The notes below the pieces were generated by a model, which was not told where the DNA came from, did not search any database, and was given only the letters and a program-made list of their open reading frames with translations. From NCBI GenBank assembly GCA_963741845.1, contig CAVUJV010000006.1:1-64000 (forward strand): 64,000 nucleotides of DNA. The letters run 5' to 3'. The position numbers and the translations under genes are program-made. This document shows, piece by piece, positions 9,805 through 18,232 of this stretch; positions within the stretch are counted from its first letter, which is position 1; each line of letters opens with the position of its first letter. This DNA comes from Roseiarcus sp963741845 (GTDB lineage: Bacteria; Pseudomonadota; Alphaproteobacteria; Rhizobiales; Beijerinckiaceae).

Positions 9805-10722
9805 TTATCGATCCTTGACGAAGCAGTACACCCGATAGGTGAACCCCCCGGCGCGGCGCAGATCCCAGTCCAAAACGCGGAAGCCATAACGGATTAAAGC
9901 GTTCAGAAACGCCGGCATGCGGCGACCGAGCTGCTCCTGCGTCCGCCGCGTATTTGCCGCCACCCCGCGCTTGGCCTCATTCGTGATGTTGCTTTCCGAA
10001 ACCTTCCGCAGCGGGGCGGTGGCCAGCACCGCTTCCCACTCGGCGATAACGGGAGCCCGTCGAGAATCGGTGTACAGAAGATGCCCGCCGGGACAAAGCA
10101 CACGCGCAACTTCATCCAGGAAGCCAGGAACATTGGGGTATTGGTGCGAGGCTTCGACATTGATCACCGCGTCGAAGGATCCATCTGGGAAAGGTAGGTC
10201 TTGGGCATCACCCTGGACGAAATCCAGGCCTGGCACGTGGTGCCGTGCTCGGCACTTGTCGATGCTGGCCGGGTTCAAGTCCAGCCCCGTGTACGATGCA
10301 GGGCCCAAGGTGCGCGTGATGTACGAGGCTCCGCCGCCTGCGCCACAACTGACCTCCAGCACCCGTTTACCCGTCAGATCGACCTGCGAGGCCGTTACGT
10401 GGTAGAGCTGGATACCGTACCGGTTGGGCTCGTCTGACGCTGCCAACGGGAGCGCCATCGGCGGGTCCTCTTCGTAACCGAAGTTGAAGAACACCACGTC
10501 ATCGCCGACCTGGCGGGTGCCGAGCGGCAGTACGTATTTCGTAGTGAGTCTGCCGATGAACGGGTTGGACTGCAGCGGCAGTACAAATTTCGTGCGCGGC
10601 GACGTAGTGAGTCTCCCGATGAACGGGTTGGACTGCAGGCGGTATCTCAGGGCCACGGGGAAGAGTGTCGCACAACTCCGCGGCGCACGATGCCGAAAGG
10701 TCGCATACAGCCAGATCAGCAC
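9805..10722 (-). CDS. Rv1523/Rv2952-like methyltransferase with duplicated N-terminal segment
   Basis: A 305-residue SAM-dependent methyltransferase close to M. tuberculosis Rv1523 and the phthiotriol/phenolphthiocerol methyltransferase Rv2952. Seen: FNFGYEEDPPMALPLAASDE, SAM motif VLEVSCGAGGGASYI, SYTGLDLNPASIDKC, GDAQDLPFPDGSFDAVINVE and RVLCPGGHLLYTD. Relatives methylate hydroxyls of lipids or glycolipid sugars. The N-terminus carries two copies of LQSNPFIGRLTT ending in KFVLPL or KYVLPL where relatives have one, making it about 20 residues longer. It lies 27 bases upstream of the minus-strand glycosyltransferase and is probably co-transcribed with it. Confidence 0.8.
   Translation of the reverse strand: MLIWLYATFRHRAPRSCATLFPVALRYRLQSNPFIGRLTTSPRTKFVLPLQSNPFIGRLTTKYVLPLGTRQVGDDVVFFNFGYEEDPPMALPLAASDEPNRYGIQLYHVTASQVDLTGKRVLEVSCGAGGGASYITRTLGPASYTGLDLNPASIDKCRARHHVPGLDFVQGDAQDLPFPDGSFDAVINVEASHQYPNVPGFLDEVARVLCPGGHLLYTDSRRAPVIAEWEAVLATAPLRKVSESNITNEAKRGVAANTRRTQEQLGRRMPAFLNALIRYGFRVLDWDLRRAGGFTYRVYCFVKDR
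10541..10639. repeat. Tandem duplication inside the methyltransferase 5' region
   Basis: Two copies of a 36-base block, beginning gtagtgagtctgccgatg at 10541 and gtagtgagtctcccgatg at 10604, with one base differing. Parts of the flanking cggcagtac...atttc are repeated as well. The period is 63 bases (21 codons), so the frame is kept. Confidence 0.85.
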
Positions 10723-11129
10723 GCGCGTCCAAGTTTAAGATCGCCGAGTTACCCGGGTTTGGACCCCGGATCTTGTCAGCGGGAACGGCGGTCAGCCTCC
10801 GCATTGGTGCCGCAAGAGACCTCTGACGCGAAGATTTCCCTGGTGCCGGTGATCAAGTGGCGTGGGTCAGGGTGACGTGGTAGCCCATAGCCTCGAGTTG
10901 GGAGATGGCCCGCTTTTTTGCTCGCTCGGGGTGGAGCCGGTTGAAGTAGTCGGCGCCGGGATCGTCGTAGAGGCAGCCGTTGGTTCCCATGTGCCAGATG
11001 GCGATCAGGATGGAGTGCTGGATCGCGACGTTGGCCTTCTGAGGTTCGCGGCGTTGGGCGATGCGTCGATAGCGGGCACCGAGGTAGGTGCGTGGATTCT
11101 GGGCGCACGACATGGCGGCGGCGCCGAGT

Positions 11130-11580
11130 GCACCAGCGCCCGATCGGCGATCACGGGAATCCCCAGGCCGCGCCGTTTTCCGTTGCCCTTCGGAATGAAC
11201 ACCCGCTTGACCGGTCGAGGCCTCCACGCGTCGGTGTCGCGCTGCAGCCAGGCGGCCATCTCGGCCTTCTCCCATCTCGCAAGCACGACCCTGCCGTCGA
11301 CCCCGGCCGTCTTGCGGCCAGCGTTAAGCTCGGTGACCCGCCGCACGCTCAACAGAGCGTTCGCGCGGGAACCAAGCATCAGCTTCTGCAGATTGCGGAC
11401 CCGCTTGAGGTCCCCCGCCTGCGCCGCCGTGAAAATTCGTCGCCGCAGCCGCCGTACGTCACCCTCAACCCGACGCCAATCCACGGCATCCCAGTCGCTG
11501 ATCTCGTCCTCAGGTCCGTTCACCGTCACGGTGTCCAACTTGCCCATCGGTTCTGGCGTCTCCGATCGTCTGGTCTTCAC
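11130..11580 (-). pseudogene. ltrA-like: Group II intron reverse transcriptase/maturase, N-terminal fragment
   Basis: Starts at ATG 11580. The N-terminal RT-0/RT-1 region is clear: DWRRVEGDVRRLRRRIFTAA, LKRVRNLQKLMLGSRANALL, SVRRVTELNAGRKTAGVDG, RPRPVKRVFIPKGNGKRRGL and GIPVIADRALV. In full proteins the catalytic YADD, the maturase X domain and an HNH domain follow, but here the frame passes at once into the IS110 C-terminus. Such proteins assist intron splicing and target-primed reverse transcription. This one lacks the polymerase active site. Confidence 0.8.
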
Positions 11581-12265
11581 AGGCTCACCCGACCCACGTC
11601 AGCTCCCTTTCGGGCCGGGCAACACGCCCGTATCCGACCGGTTATGCGCCAGCCATCCGGCGGAGGAGCCGAATCTGCGGTTGCCGGTTTCCCGTCGCCT
11701 TTCGGCGTGTCGGCGTTGGCTTCTTGGGTCATCCAGCGCCCGCTGGGGAGTTGCACCTTCCTCACGGTCGGCCTACCGGCAGAATCGACCGCCGGACCCC
11801 AACGGGGTTGTCATGTTGCGCATGAACAAGATTCGACCGGGCAGGGTGCCCCCTTTACCCCGGGGACGGTGGTGCGCTCCCGACCGGCGACTACTCTCCG
11901 GCCGGCACCCGCCGCTTTCCAGCGGCCAGTCCCTACGGCCCCGCTGACACATCCCATCGGCGGGGGTCACCTTCACGAGGCGTCATCAGGGGTTCACTCA
12001 CGTTCACCCATCACCCCAGGACGACCGGATGCCGCCCCGCAGCCGGGAAGCGCTAGCTTCCCGCCGGTCTTCTCCTTGCCCGCGGCCCCCGGATGGAACG
12101 GGAACCGCTTCGGCTTCGACCTCGGGCTTCGCACCCCGCAGTCACCCGCAGAGCACGCCGAGGCGGAGACAGGCCCTCGCGCACTGGCCCGAGTACTACA
12201 CCTACGGCATCAACCAAACCTCCAAACGGTGCCTCCTACTTCACTCATGCACCCTCATGTCGCAC
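11581..12265 (-). ncRNA. Group II intron 5' RNA region (domains I to IV part)
   Basis: The interval between the IS110 exon and the reverse transcriptase start holds no convincing protein on either strand. Its first bases on the minus strand are GTGCGACATGAGGGTGC, matching the GUGYG-type 5' end of bacterial group II introns. Length (685 bases) and position before the maturase fit ribozyme domains I-III plus the start of IV. The fold was not computed. Confidence 0.6.
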
Positions 12266-12661
12266 CCAACCGTAGGTCGCTTCGAGCACCACCTCAGGGT
12301 CAGGCCCGGCCTGCTCGAGCTCCAGTCCCAGCGCGACCGGATCGTTGAGGATCCGCACCGCCGACAGCTGCTCCCCGGATTCGGACTGGCGCACAATCAC
12401 CGACCGCCGCCGATGCAAATCGATCCCGACGAACTGCCTACCGTCATACTCGTCCATAGGGGCCTCCCTTGGTTCGTGGAAGTAACACCCCCAGCATTCG
12501 CCGGGAACGTCACGAGGAGCGGAGGCCCCGCCCCTTCATCGCATCACGACGTTGTCACTACTAAGGGCGGATGCGGTGACTCGGCTTGGGACGGGTTGAG
12601 ACTGATTCTGCAGCTCAGCGGGACTTTGGTGGCATCCTGAAACAAGCGAAAACATGTCAGG

Positions 12662-12704
12662 CCTGACTGGGGGTCAAGTGGTCGCAAGTTCAAATCCTGT
12701 CGCC
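12662..12704 (+). tRNA. tRNA-Pro(GGG) 3'-half fragment, likely attachment-site relic
   Basis: The sequence tgactgggggtcaagtgg followed by tcgcaagttcaaatcctgtc matches the anticodon loop (GGG), variable loop and T-arm of mycobacterial tRNA-Pro. The 5' half (acceptor and D arm) is not upstream and the acceptor 3' strand is not complementary to anything nearby. A tRNA 3' end alone is what integration of a phage or island leaves as one attachment site. Confidence 0.65.
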
Positions 12705-12982
12705 TGAGCAGAGTTATTGCCGGTCGGAGGCAGTTTGCTAGAGATTCGGGACTGGTTCGATGCCTCGGGTTGGCACGGCGGAAAATCTTGCCCACGGGGG
12801 GCCTACGGCAGGCGCGGTAGTCATTTCTTCCGCGGCCCGAAATTTTCGGCCCGGATCGCGGCGTGACGGTCGAGGAGCGGTGCGTACGGACCGATTGGTT
12901 GGTGCGCATCGGTCGGCTCTAGCCGCCTTATGCTTCGTTCAGGCGCTTAGGCCGTGCCAGCGAGCTGGAGGTACATCCCCGC

Positions 12983-13314
12983 ATGAACGAACCGTTCGAC
13001 ACGTCCGATACGCCAGCCAGACCGCAGGATTATGCCGGTCTGCTTGCCGAATTAGCCGAGCTAACTAATGATTTCACACCCGTGATCACCGAGCTGTGGC
13101 CTCGCCTGGAAGACCACAAGTACCGTTGGGAATTGCACGGCTACGGGCTCCCTGAGGGATACGACAGACAAAGGGATACGACAGACAAGTAGTCGCTGAC
13201 GTCATCGCTCTGCTGATCGAGGCTCTCAAGGGCATCGGCATCGCTGACAACAAGCTCCTGCAGGCTCACACCAGAGCCGACTGCCACAATCCCAGCAGCC
13301 CGGACACCGCCTGA
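12983..13314 (+). pseudogene. Small mycobacterial hypothetical gene broken by a 17-bp tandem duplication
   Basis: ATG 12983 opens MNEPFDTSDTPARPQDYAG and reads LLAELAELTNDFTPVITELW, ending early at a TAG after the duplication. If one 17-bp copy (13155-13171 or 13172-13188) is removed, the frame continues as GYDRQVVADVIALLIEALKG, IGIADNKLLQAHTRADCHNP and stops at TGA 13312-13314. That gives a 104-residue protein. No function is recognised; it is predicted to be helical and soluble. Confidence 0.65.
13155..13188. repeat. Perfect 17-bp tandem duplication
   Basis: agggatacgacagacaa occurs twice with no gap (13155-13171 and 13172-13188). Because 17 is not a multiple of three it shifts the reading frame of the host gene. 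Confidence 0.95.
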
Positions 13315-14143
13315 TCGAGCGCGGCCATCGGCGAACGGGTCACGACTCGGGATCGACAGGTCAACGCATACGCAAATGCGTAAATACGCGGTGGGGTTTC
13401 AGGCCGCGCCGCAGGTCACGGGCGCCGAGCTTTTACCGAAGTGTTTAACCCGCCTGAGGTGTTGCCGGTGCACGCTGCGTTCGGAGCCAGCGCTCGGCGG
13501 CGGTGAGGTCGACGAACATCAAGATCATGCGCAGGGGAACGAGTGCTCCCACGTTACCCCCGCCTGGAAGCTTCCCAGCCACCTCAATCCGCAGTGTCTG
13601 AGTTCCCGATCAGTTGAGTAAAGGGCGTCTTCGACGTCACTACGTTCATGGCTTCGCCACCCTTGACACATCCGATCGTCAGCGCAGGCTCGCCGGGTAT
13701 GAGGAAGCGGGGGTGCCGCTGTTTCGCGCCGTGAGCTGACGACAGTTCTGACGACAACGATGACGACAGTCAGGCTTCCCGACACCTTCAGCTACACGAC
13801 AACAGAACTCCTATCGTGCCTGGTCGTAACATCGGCCTGTGCCTACGGATCAGAAGGTTATGGTTCGAATCAAGATCAGATCCCGCTTTCGGACAGTCTC
13901 CTATTCGGCTTTGGCGGCTGGCGACCTACGACATCGTTTGAGCGACGGCAGTGGACCCGCGGGGCGGCGTCCCCAGGCCCCTGAAGTATTCCGAAGCGCG
14001 GAGTTGACCGCCAAACCAGTCGTCGTTTATTCGACGCCAATGACCCGGAAACGACGGGAATTATCCGGTTCTCGCCGGAGTCGTTGGACGATCAATTATC
14101 TTGTCGCACAGCAGAAGACAGGAAATAACACGACCTGTCCAGA
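13315..14143. other. No recognisable gene
   Basis: About 830 bases between the broken small gene and the second tRNA-like fragment. Short open frames occur on both strands, for example minus-strand LRMILMFVDLTAAERWLRTQ near 13500 and plus-strand QKVMVRIKIRSRFRTVSYSA from 13839. None has a family pattern or a coherent start. It is probably scrambled intergenic or mobile-element sequence. Confidence 0.4.
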
Positions 14144-14192
14144 CCGTGGGTTGGGAATCCGTTGGTCGCGGGTTCGAGCCCGCCCGCCCCAC
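14144..14192 (+). tRNA. tRNA 3'-end-like fragment
   Basis: cgtgggttgggaatccgttg followed by gtcgcgggttcgagcccgcc and cgccccac resembles an anticodon loop, variable loop, T-arm and acceptor 3' strand. No 5' half is found upstream. A C seems to be missing from the T-stem run. Identity is uncertain (the loop reads TTGGGAA). With the fragment at 12662 it could mark the edges of an old integrated segment. Confidence 0.45.
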
Positions 14193-14319
14193 AACCCAAG
14201 TCGCAGCTAAAAGACGATTTTTGGCTGTGGGCAGCGGGCGGGTTGCCGCCGTTTTCGGCCACCGTCACAGCGGCGTGACAGCGGTACGGCTTGCCCGCGC
14301 GGCCTACCAGCGACCCGGT

Positions 14320-15647
14320 TTACGCGTCGGCTTCGTATTTGTCCGCGAAGGCCAGCACGCGCGGCGCTAGACGATGAAGCGGCGGCATCAACGTACGTCG
14401 CGTGAAACCGGGGCCGTTTTGCAGCGCGTACAGGCCCTGCCTGCCCTCGAATCGGCCGATCAGTTCCTTGACCGTGGCGGCATCATCGGCCACGTTGGGG
14501 TACAGGATCTTGTCCAGCTTCTCTTGGAGTGGACCCATTTCAGCCTGAAGCGCCTTGATCATGTCCAGAACGCTGGGATCAGAATCATTGTTCCAGTTCG
14601 CTACGCTTAAGCCAGGCTTGTTCCTAGCCTCCCTAGTGAACTGGAGCATGTACCCGCGATCCATGTACACATTCACCTCAGGGTCGCCGTGCAGCCGTGC
14701 CGTGAAGTCGTACTTGAACGCGTTGATATCGCCGTGCAGCAGCGCATCGCGCATTTCTCCCAGCCAGCGGTACTCAAACGACGTCGTCTTCAAGTCGTTG
14801 AACAAGGCCTGTACTGCCTGTTCTTCCGGCGTGTTCGGCGCTGAAGGCGTTGCGCGCAGCGCGGATTGTTTGATCCTCGTGAATCTGTAGCGCGCTGGTA
14901 AAGGAGATCAGCGCCGAGCGAAGTTTGCGCCTGCGCTCATCCCAGGCGTCCTCATCCATCAGTGAGATCCGGTCGCTCTGTAGATCCTGAAGGATGCCGA
15001 TCACCGCGTCGATCACCGCATCGCTCTCATCGGAGATGTGCCGCAACAACTCACTGTCCACCATTTTCCGGAGCCGTTCGTGCGCATCGCGATAGCGCGT
15101 GTGCTCGGCTTCGGTGAACGAACACACCTTGTCGAAGATCAAGCCCACATCGCGGTTGTCATCTCGGTATCCGAGAATCGCCGTACGGGTCTGCGGTCGC
15201 CTCTTCCTCGGCCTGCTCCAACTCGGCATCCCTCTTCTGGAGTTCACCCATCGCCGCTTGCACGTCCCCCTTAGCGGCGGCGATCCGTTGCTGGACCTCC
15301 TCCGCCGACGGCAGCCCTTCGGAAAGCCAACGCGCGCTACTGGACAGAATGCCGTCCAGCGCGTCCTTCAGAAGCTGCTGAGCTCCATCACGAGTCAACC
15401 GGTCCCGAACGTCAGGGGTGTCCACCCAGTCCGTCGCCACGGTCTTCATCACCTGCGTGATAGCGCCAAAGGCCTCGACGATGATCAGAGCTGCGGGACT
15501 AGCTGGCGGCGGGCTAGCCGACATGGCGGTGTTCTGCCATGCCAGACAGGCGCTTTCTCGCAGGAGTCGGTTGGCGTGGTGCCCTCGAGGTCGTCCAGCG
15601 ACTCCACGAAGGCTTGTAGCCGGCGGACCCAGGTCGTGTCCCAGCCA
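14320..15647 (-). pseudogene. Hypothetical mycobacterial protein gene, frameshifted, 5' side next to IS256 element
   Basis: At least four consecutive frames on the minus strand belong to one gene: WVRRLQAFVESLDDLEGTTP (about 15640-15550); ASPAALIIVEAFGAITQVMK to LEQAEEEATADPYGDSRI (15490-15160); VGLIFDKVCSFTEAEHTRYR to ARNAFSAEHAG (15150-14830); and FNDLKTTSFEYRWLGEMRDA to ending LAPRVLAFADKYEADA at 14320. It contains a glutamate-rich predicted coiled coil (residues around EVQQRIAAAKGDVQAAMGEL). The reconstructed length is about 430 residues. No family is recognised. The IS256-type inverted repeat begins at 15648 directly against its 5' end, so the true start was probably lost to the insertion. 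Confidence 0.55.
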
Positions 15648-17099
15648 CGGTGTAAATGACGACGGACGTAGGTTCCTTCAAGAGCTACCAACTCAGCGAA
15701 GGAAGGACTACGCCCGTGTCAGCACGAGTATCACCCACGGACCGGATCCGTGGCGAGATCGACGCCCTGTTCGATGGGTCGCGTGACTTATCGGAGGTCA
15801 TCGAGGACGTCGCCCGGTTGGGTGCCCGGTTGATCATCCAGACCGCGGTGGAGGCCGAGGTCGATGTGTTCTTGGGCCGGGCCCGCTACCAACGAGCCGC
15901 CGAGTGTCCGGATGCCCGGGCGGGCAGTCGTAACGGCTTCTGCGAGTCGACGATCAAGACCACGGCCGGGCCGGTCACGGTGGCGCGGCCGAAGCTGCGT
16001 GGCACGACCGAGGCGTTCGTCTCGCAGCTGTTCGGCACGTCGGTGACGAAGTCCAACGCGTTGGAGTCGCTGGTTATCGCCGGGTTCGTACGCGGGTTGT
16101 CGACGCGGGATGTGGAGAACACTCTGGCCGACGCGCTCGGTTCTGAGGCGGCGCTGTCCAAGTCGACGGTCTCGCGGGTGTGCCAGGCGATCGGCGATGA
16201 GTTCACGCAGTGGTCGGCGCGGCGGCTGGACGACCTGGAGTTGGACTACCTGTTCCTGGACGCCTCCATGTTCAAGATGCACGCCGGTGCCCGGGCCGAG
16301 CCGGTGCTGGCGGCGTGGGGCATCACCACCGAGGGCGCGCCGGTGTTCGTGGCCTTGGCCGCAGGCGGTTCGGAGTCCACCGACGCCTGGGGTGACTTCC
16401 TCGATGAGCTGGTCGGCCGCGGGTTGCGCTCGCCGTTGCTGGTCATCAGCGACGGCGCTGCCGGGCTGATCAGCGCCGTCGAGACCGCGCTGCCCCGTTC
16501 GCTGCGGCAGCGTTGCCTCATTCACCGCTGTCGGAACGTGCTTGCCAAGGTGCCGGCCGAGGCGCAGCGCGAGCTGCGCGACGCCTATTGGGCGATCTTT
16601 GACACCGAGGATCTCATCGCCGTCGGACTGCAGCCCGGGCCGGGCCTGGTGGCCGCCGTGCAGCGGCGCATCGACGCCTTCGCTGAGACCTACAGCCGCG
16701 CCTACCCGGCGGCGGTCAAGTGCCTGCTCACCGATCGCGACCAGCTGACCAGTTACCTACGTTTCCCGGTCGAGCACCACCGCCGAATCCGGCACTCCAA
16801 CTTCATCGAACGCACCTTCGGCGAGACCCGCCGGCGGGTGAAGGTGATCGGCCGGCTGCCCGGCGAAGCAAGCTGCCTGAACCTCGTGTGGGCCGTACTC
16901 GACCGCGCCTCCCGCGGCTGGCGCGGCATGACGATGGCCCCGACCGGCACCCGGCTGCTCAACGACATACGCCACCAACTACTCGACCCACCGACGCCGT
17001 TACGACCCACCGACACCACCACAATCACCGGCGACGAAACCGTCGGAGCCGTCGCCTAACATGACCACCGAGGAACCGAGTCGGTCGTCATTTACACCG
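15648..17099 (+). mobile_element. IS256-family insertion sequence, complete with inverted repeats
   Basis: Left end 15648-15677 (cggtgtaaatgacgacgg...ggttcct) and right end 17071-17099 (aggaacc...gtcgtcatttacaccg) are imperfect inverted repeats of about 29 bp. They bracket one intact transposase gene. The total of 1,452 bp is normal for the family. The eight bases flanking each side (cccagcca and acgttggg) do not match, so no target duplication is visible. Confidence 0.9.
15716..17059 (+). CDS. IS256-family (Mutator-type) transposase
   Basis: A DDE transposase that would cut and join the element's own ends. GTG 15716 is chosen as start because GGAAGGA lies 8-9 bases upstream; an in-frame ATG at 15656 lies inside the left inverted repeat. 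This gives 447 residues. Visible family marks: AEVDVFLGRARYQRAAECPD, the PVTVARPKLRGTTEAFVSQL block, first catalytic aspartate in YLFLDASMFKM, second in LLVISDGAAGLISAV, Mutator CLIHRCRNVLAKVP, and the catalytic glutamate in HSNFIERTFGETRRR. The frame is unbroken, unlike its neighbours, consistent with a recent arrival. Confidence 0.95.
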   Translation: MSARVSPTDRIRGEIDALFDGSRDLSEVIEDVARLGARLIIQTAVEAEVDVFLGRARYQRAAECPDARAGSRNGFCESTIKTTAGPVTVARPKLRGTTEAFVSQLFGTSVTKSNALESLVIAGFVRGLSTRDVENTLADALGSEAALSKSTVSRVCQAIGDEFTQWSARRLDDLELDYLFLDASMFKMHAGARAEPVLAAWGITTEGAPVFVALAAGGSESTDAWGDFLDELVGRGLRSPLLVISDGAAGLISAVETALPRSLRQRCLIHRCRNVLAKVPAEAQRELRDAYWAIFDTEDLIAVGLQPGPGLVAAVQRRIDAFAETYSRAYPAAVKCLLTDRDQLTSYLRFPVEHHRRIRHSNFIERTFGETRRRVKVIGRLPGEASCLNLVWAVLDRASRGWRGMTMAPTGTRLLNDIRHQLLDPPTPLRPTDTTTITGDETVGAVA

Positions 17100-17516
17100 A
17101 CGTTGGGACACAACCCGGACCAGTCGCATACCGCTATTTCCTCTCCCTGTTCTTCACCTTCTGTCATGTCGACAGTCCTTCCTGTGTGCTGATCACATCG
17201 TGTGTGGCTCCCTTCTGTTGGGCAGCGGGGCAGAAATCGCACAATCTCGGCCGAAATGGCCCGTCAATTTTGCCCGCGTGTCGCCTGGCCCGCCCGGCCG
17301 CCTTCCACGCGCAGCCGGGTGCCCTACCCCGTTCGTTGCCCCGCCGCTCCCGGCGGAATCTTTTGGAGCCCGCTAAGGTCCGGACAGCCGTCAAGCTGGC
17401 TGCAGCGCCGAACTTTCCAGCAAACGCCGGGTACGGACAAGTGCCCACTACGCTGAACAAACGTTCAGGCGCGGACCGCGTTGGGCCTTGTGAACTTGGC
17501 CAAGAACAGAGGGCTA
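17100..17516. other. No recognisable gene
   Basis: About 415 bases between the IS256 right end and the IS5-type fragment. The minus-strand frame here is basic and low in complexity, and no start, domain or repeat is convincing. Sequence matching the gene left of the IS256 element was not seen here. Confidence 0.4.
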
Positions 17517-17646
17517 TGCCTTCCGACTTGACCAACACCCCAGTGGGAGCTGATCGAGCCGTTGGTGCCCACCCCGCAAGGCGGGTGGCCCGTCCGGCGA
17601 TGCGTTGGCGGCGCCGGATCGTGAGTTGGGCCCGTGAAATTTCCTG
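17517..17646 (+). mobile_element. IS5-type transposase, N-terminal relic
   Basis: MPSDLTNT followed after a one-base frame change by QWELIEPLVPTPQGGWPVRR. This is the characteristic start of IS5/IS427-like transposases (DLTDxQWxxIEPLLP). The frame ends shortly after and no DDE region follows. Confidence 0.6.
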
Positions 17647-17672
17647 CTAGGAGCTCAAATGGATGCGTAGGG

Positions 17673-18077
17673 TTAGTGGGCAAGTCCCCCCTCGGACACC
17701 GGTTTCACGGCCCGACATGCCTCTTCGGTGGTGGGTAGACGGCCCTGGCGATCGTCGCCGACGGCCCGCCGATGAGCCAGTCCGCCGAAAACGATCATGA
17801 ACGTGCGCCGGGTGGCGCCGTCGGCCACCAACGAAACCCCGGCCAAGATGACGGCCCACACAATCGCGCAAGCAATGCTGTAGCCCGTGTAGGTGTTGCG
17901 CGACTCATAAGGGCAATCCTCTCGCGTCGCCGCCCAATCCCCCTCGCGCACAAGGTTATCTAAGTTATAAGGAAACCCGCAACAAGAAGCCGAGTGAACG
18001 GGCTTGTCCAGAACCGCAACACCGCACGTAGGCTGGATAAAAGCCAATAGCCTGGAATGCGACGACCATGACCCCAC
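17673..18077 (-). CDS. Hypothetical mycobacterial membrane protein
   Basis: A 134-residue frame. One clear membrane segment lies in the middle (GYSIACAIVWAVILAGVSLV), preceded by a cysteine-containing stretch (SASCCGFPYNLDN and CPYESRNTYTG) and followed by ATRRTFMIVFGG. After FGG the sequence looks out of frame (AHRRAVGDDRQG), so the true C-terminus may be a second membrane segment disrupted by an indel. Function unknown. It diverges from the phosphoribosyltransferase whose start it overlaps by a few bases. Confidence 0.4.
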   Translation of the reverse strand: MGSWSSHSRLLAFIQPTCGVAVLDKPVHSASCCGFPYNLDNLVREGDWAATREDCPYESRNTYTGYSIACAIVWAVILAGVSLVADGATRRTFMIVFGGLAHRRAVGDDRQGRLPTTEEACRAVKPVSEGGLAH

Positions 18078-18232
18078 CGAGCGGCTTCCTCCGGCGAACA
18101 GCCGGATGTCGCACCTTCCGCGACCGTCGTGAAGCCGGTCGCGCGCTGGCCGAGGAGCTGGCGTCCTACCGTGACAAGGACGGTGTGCTGGTCTTCGGGC
18201 TGGCCCACGGCGGAGTCCCGGTGGCCCCTGTG
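18068..18232 (+). CDS. Phosphoribosyltransferase, 5' fragment cut at the genome junction
   Basis: TFRDRREAGRALAEELASYR followed by GVLVFGLAHGGVPVA is the N-terminus of the mycobacterial phosphoribosyltransferase family that includes Rv0571c. Full proteins go on for another 150 or more residues to the PRPP-binding loop. Here homology ends at PVA (about 18,230) and the following bases belong to a different genome. The gene is partial because of the join, not because of a stop codon. Confidence 0.65.

Larger units (their letters stand above)
10853..12457 (-). mobile_element. IS110-family element interrupted by a group II intron (both partly deleted)
   Basis: Read on the minus strand. 12457-12266 is the transposase N-terminus (MDEYDGRQFVGIDLHRRRSV, ending VVLEATYGW), with the first catalytic aspartate in VGIDLH. 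At 12265 a group II intron begins with GTGCGAC. The intron reverse transcriptase starts at 11580 and breaks off near 11130. From there to 10853 runs the transposase C-terminus: TYLGARYRRIAQRREPQKAN, SILIAIWHMGTNGCLYDDPG, AISQLEAMGYHVTLTHAT. The middle of the transposase, the 3' half of the reverse transcriptase and intron domains V-VI are missing, consistent with one deletion. Neither element can be active. Confidence 0.75.

Noticed and set aside
1..18230. Reading the mycobacterial segment as a glycolipid island transferred into an alphaproteobacterium
   Set aside because: No integrase, att site or repeat at the 18.2-kb join, and both bordering genes are cut mid-frame. Assembly chimera is simpler, though reads are needed to settle it.
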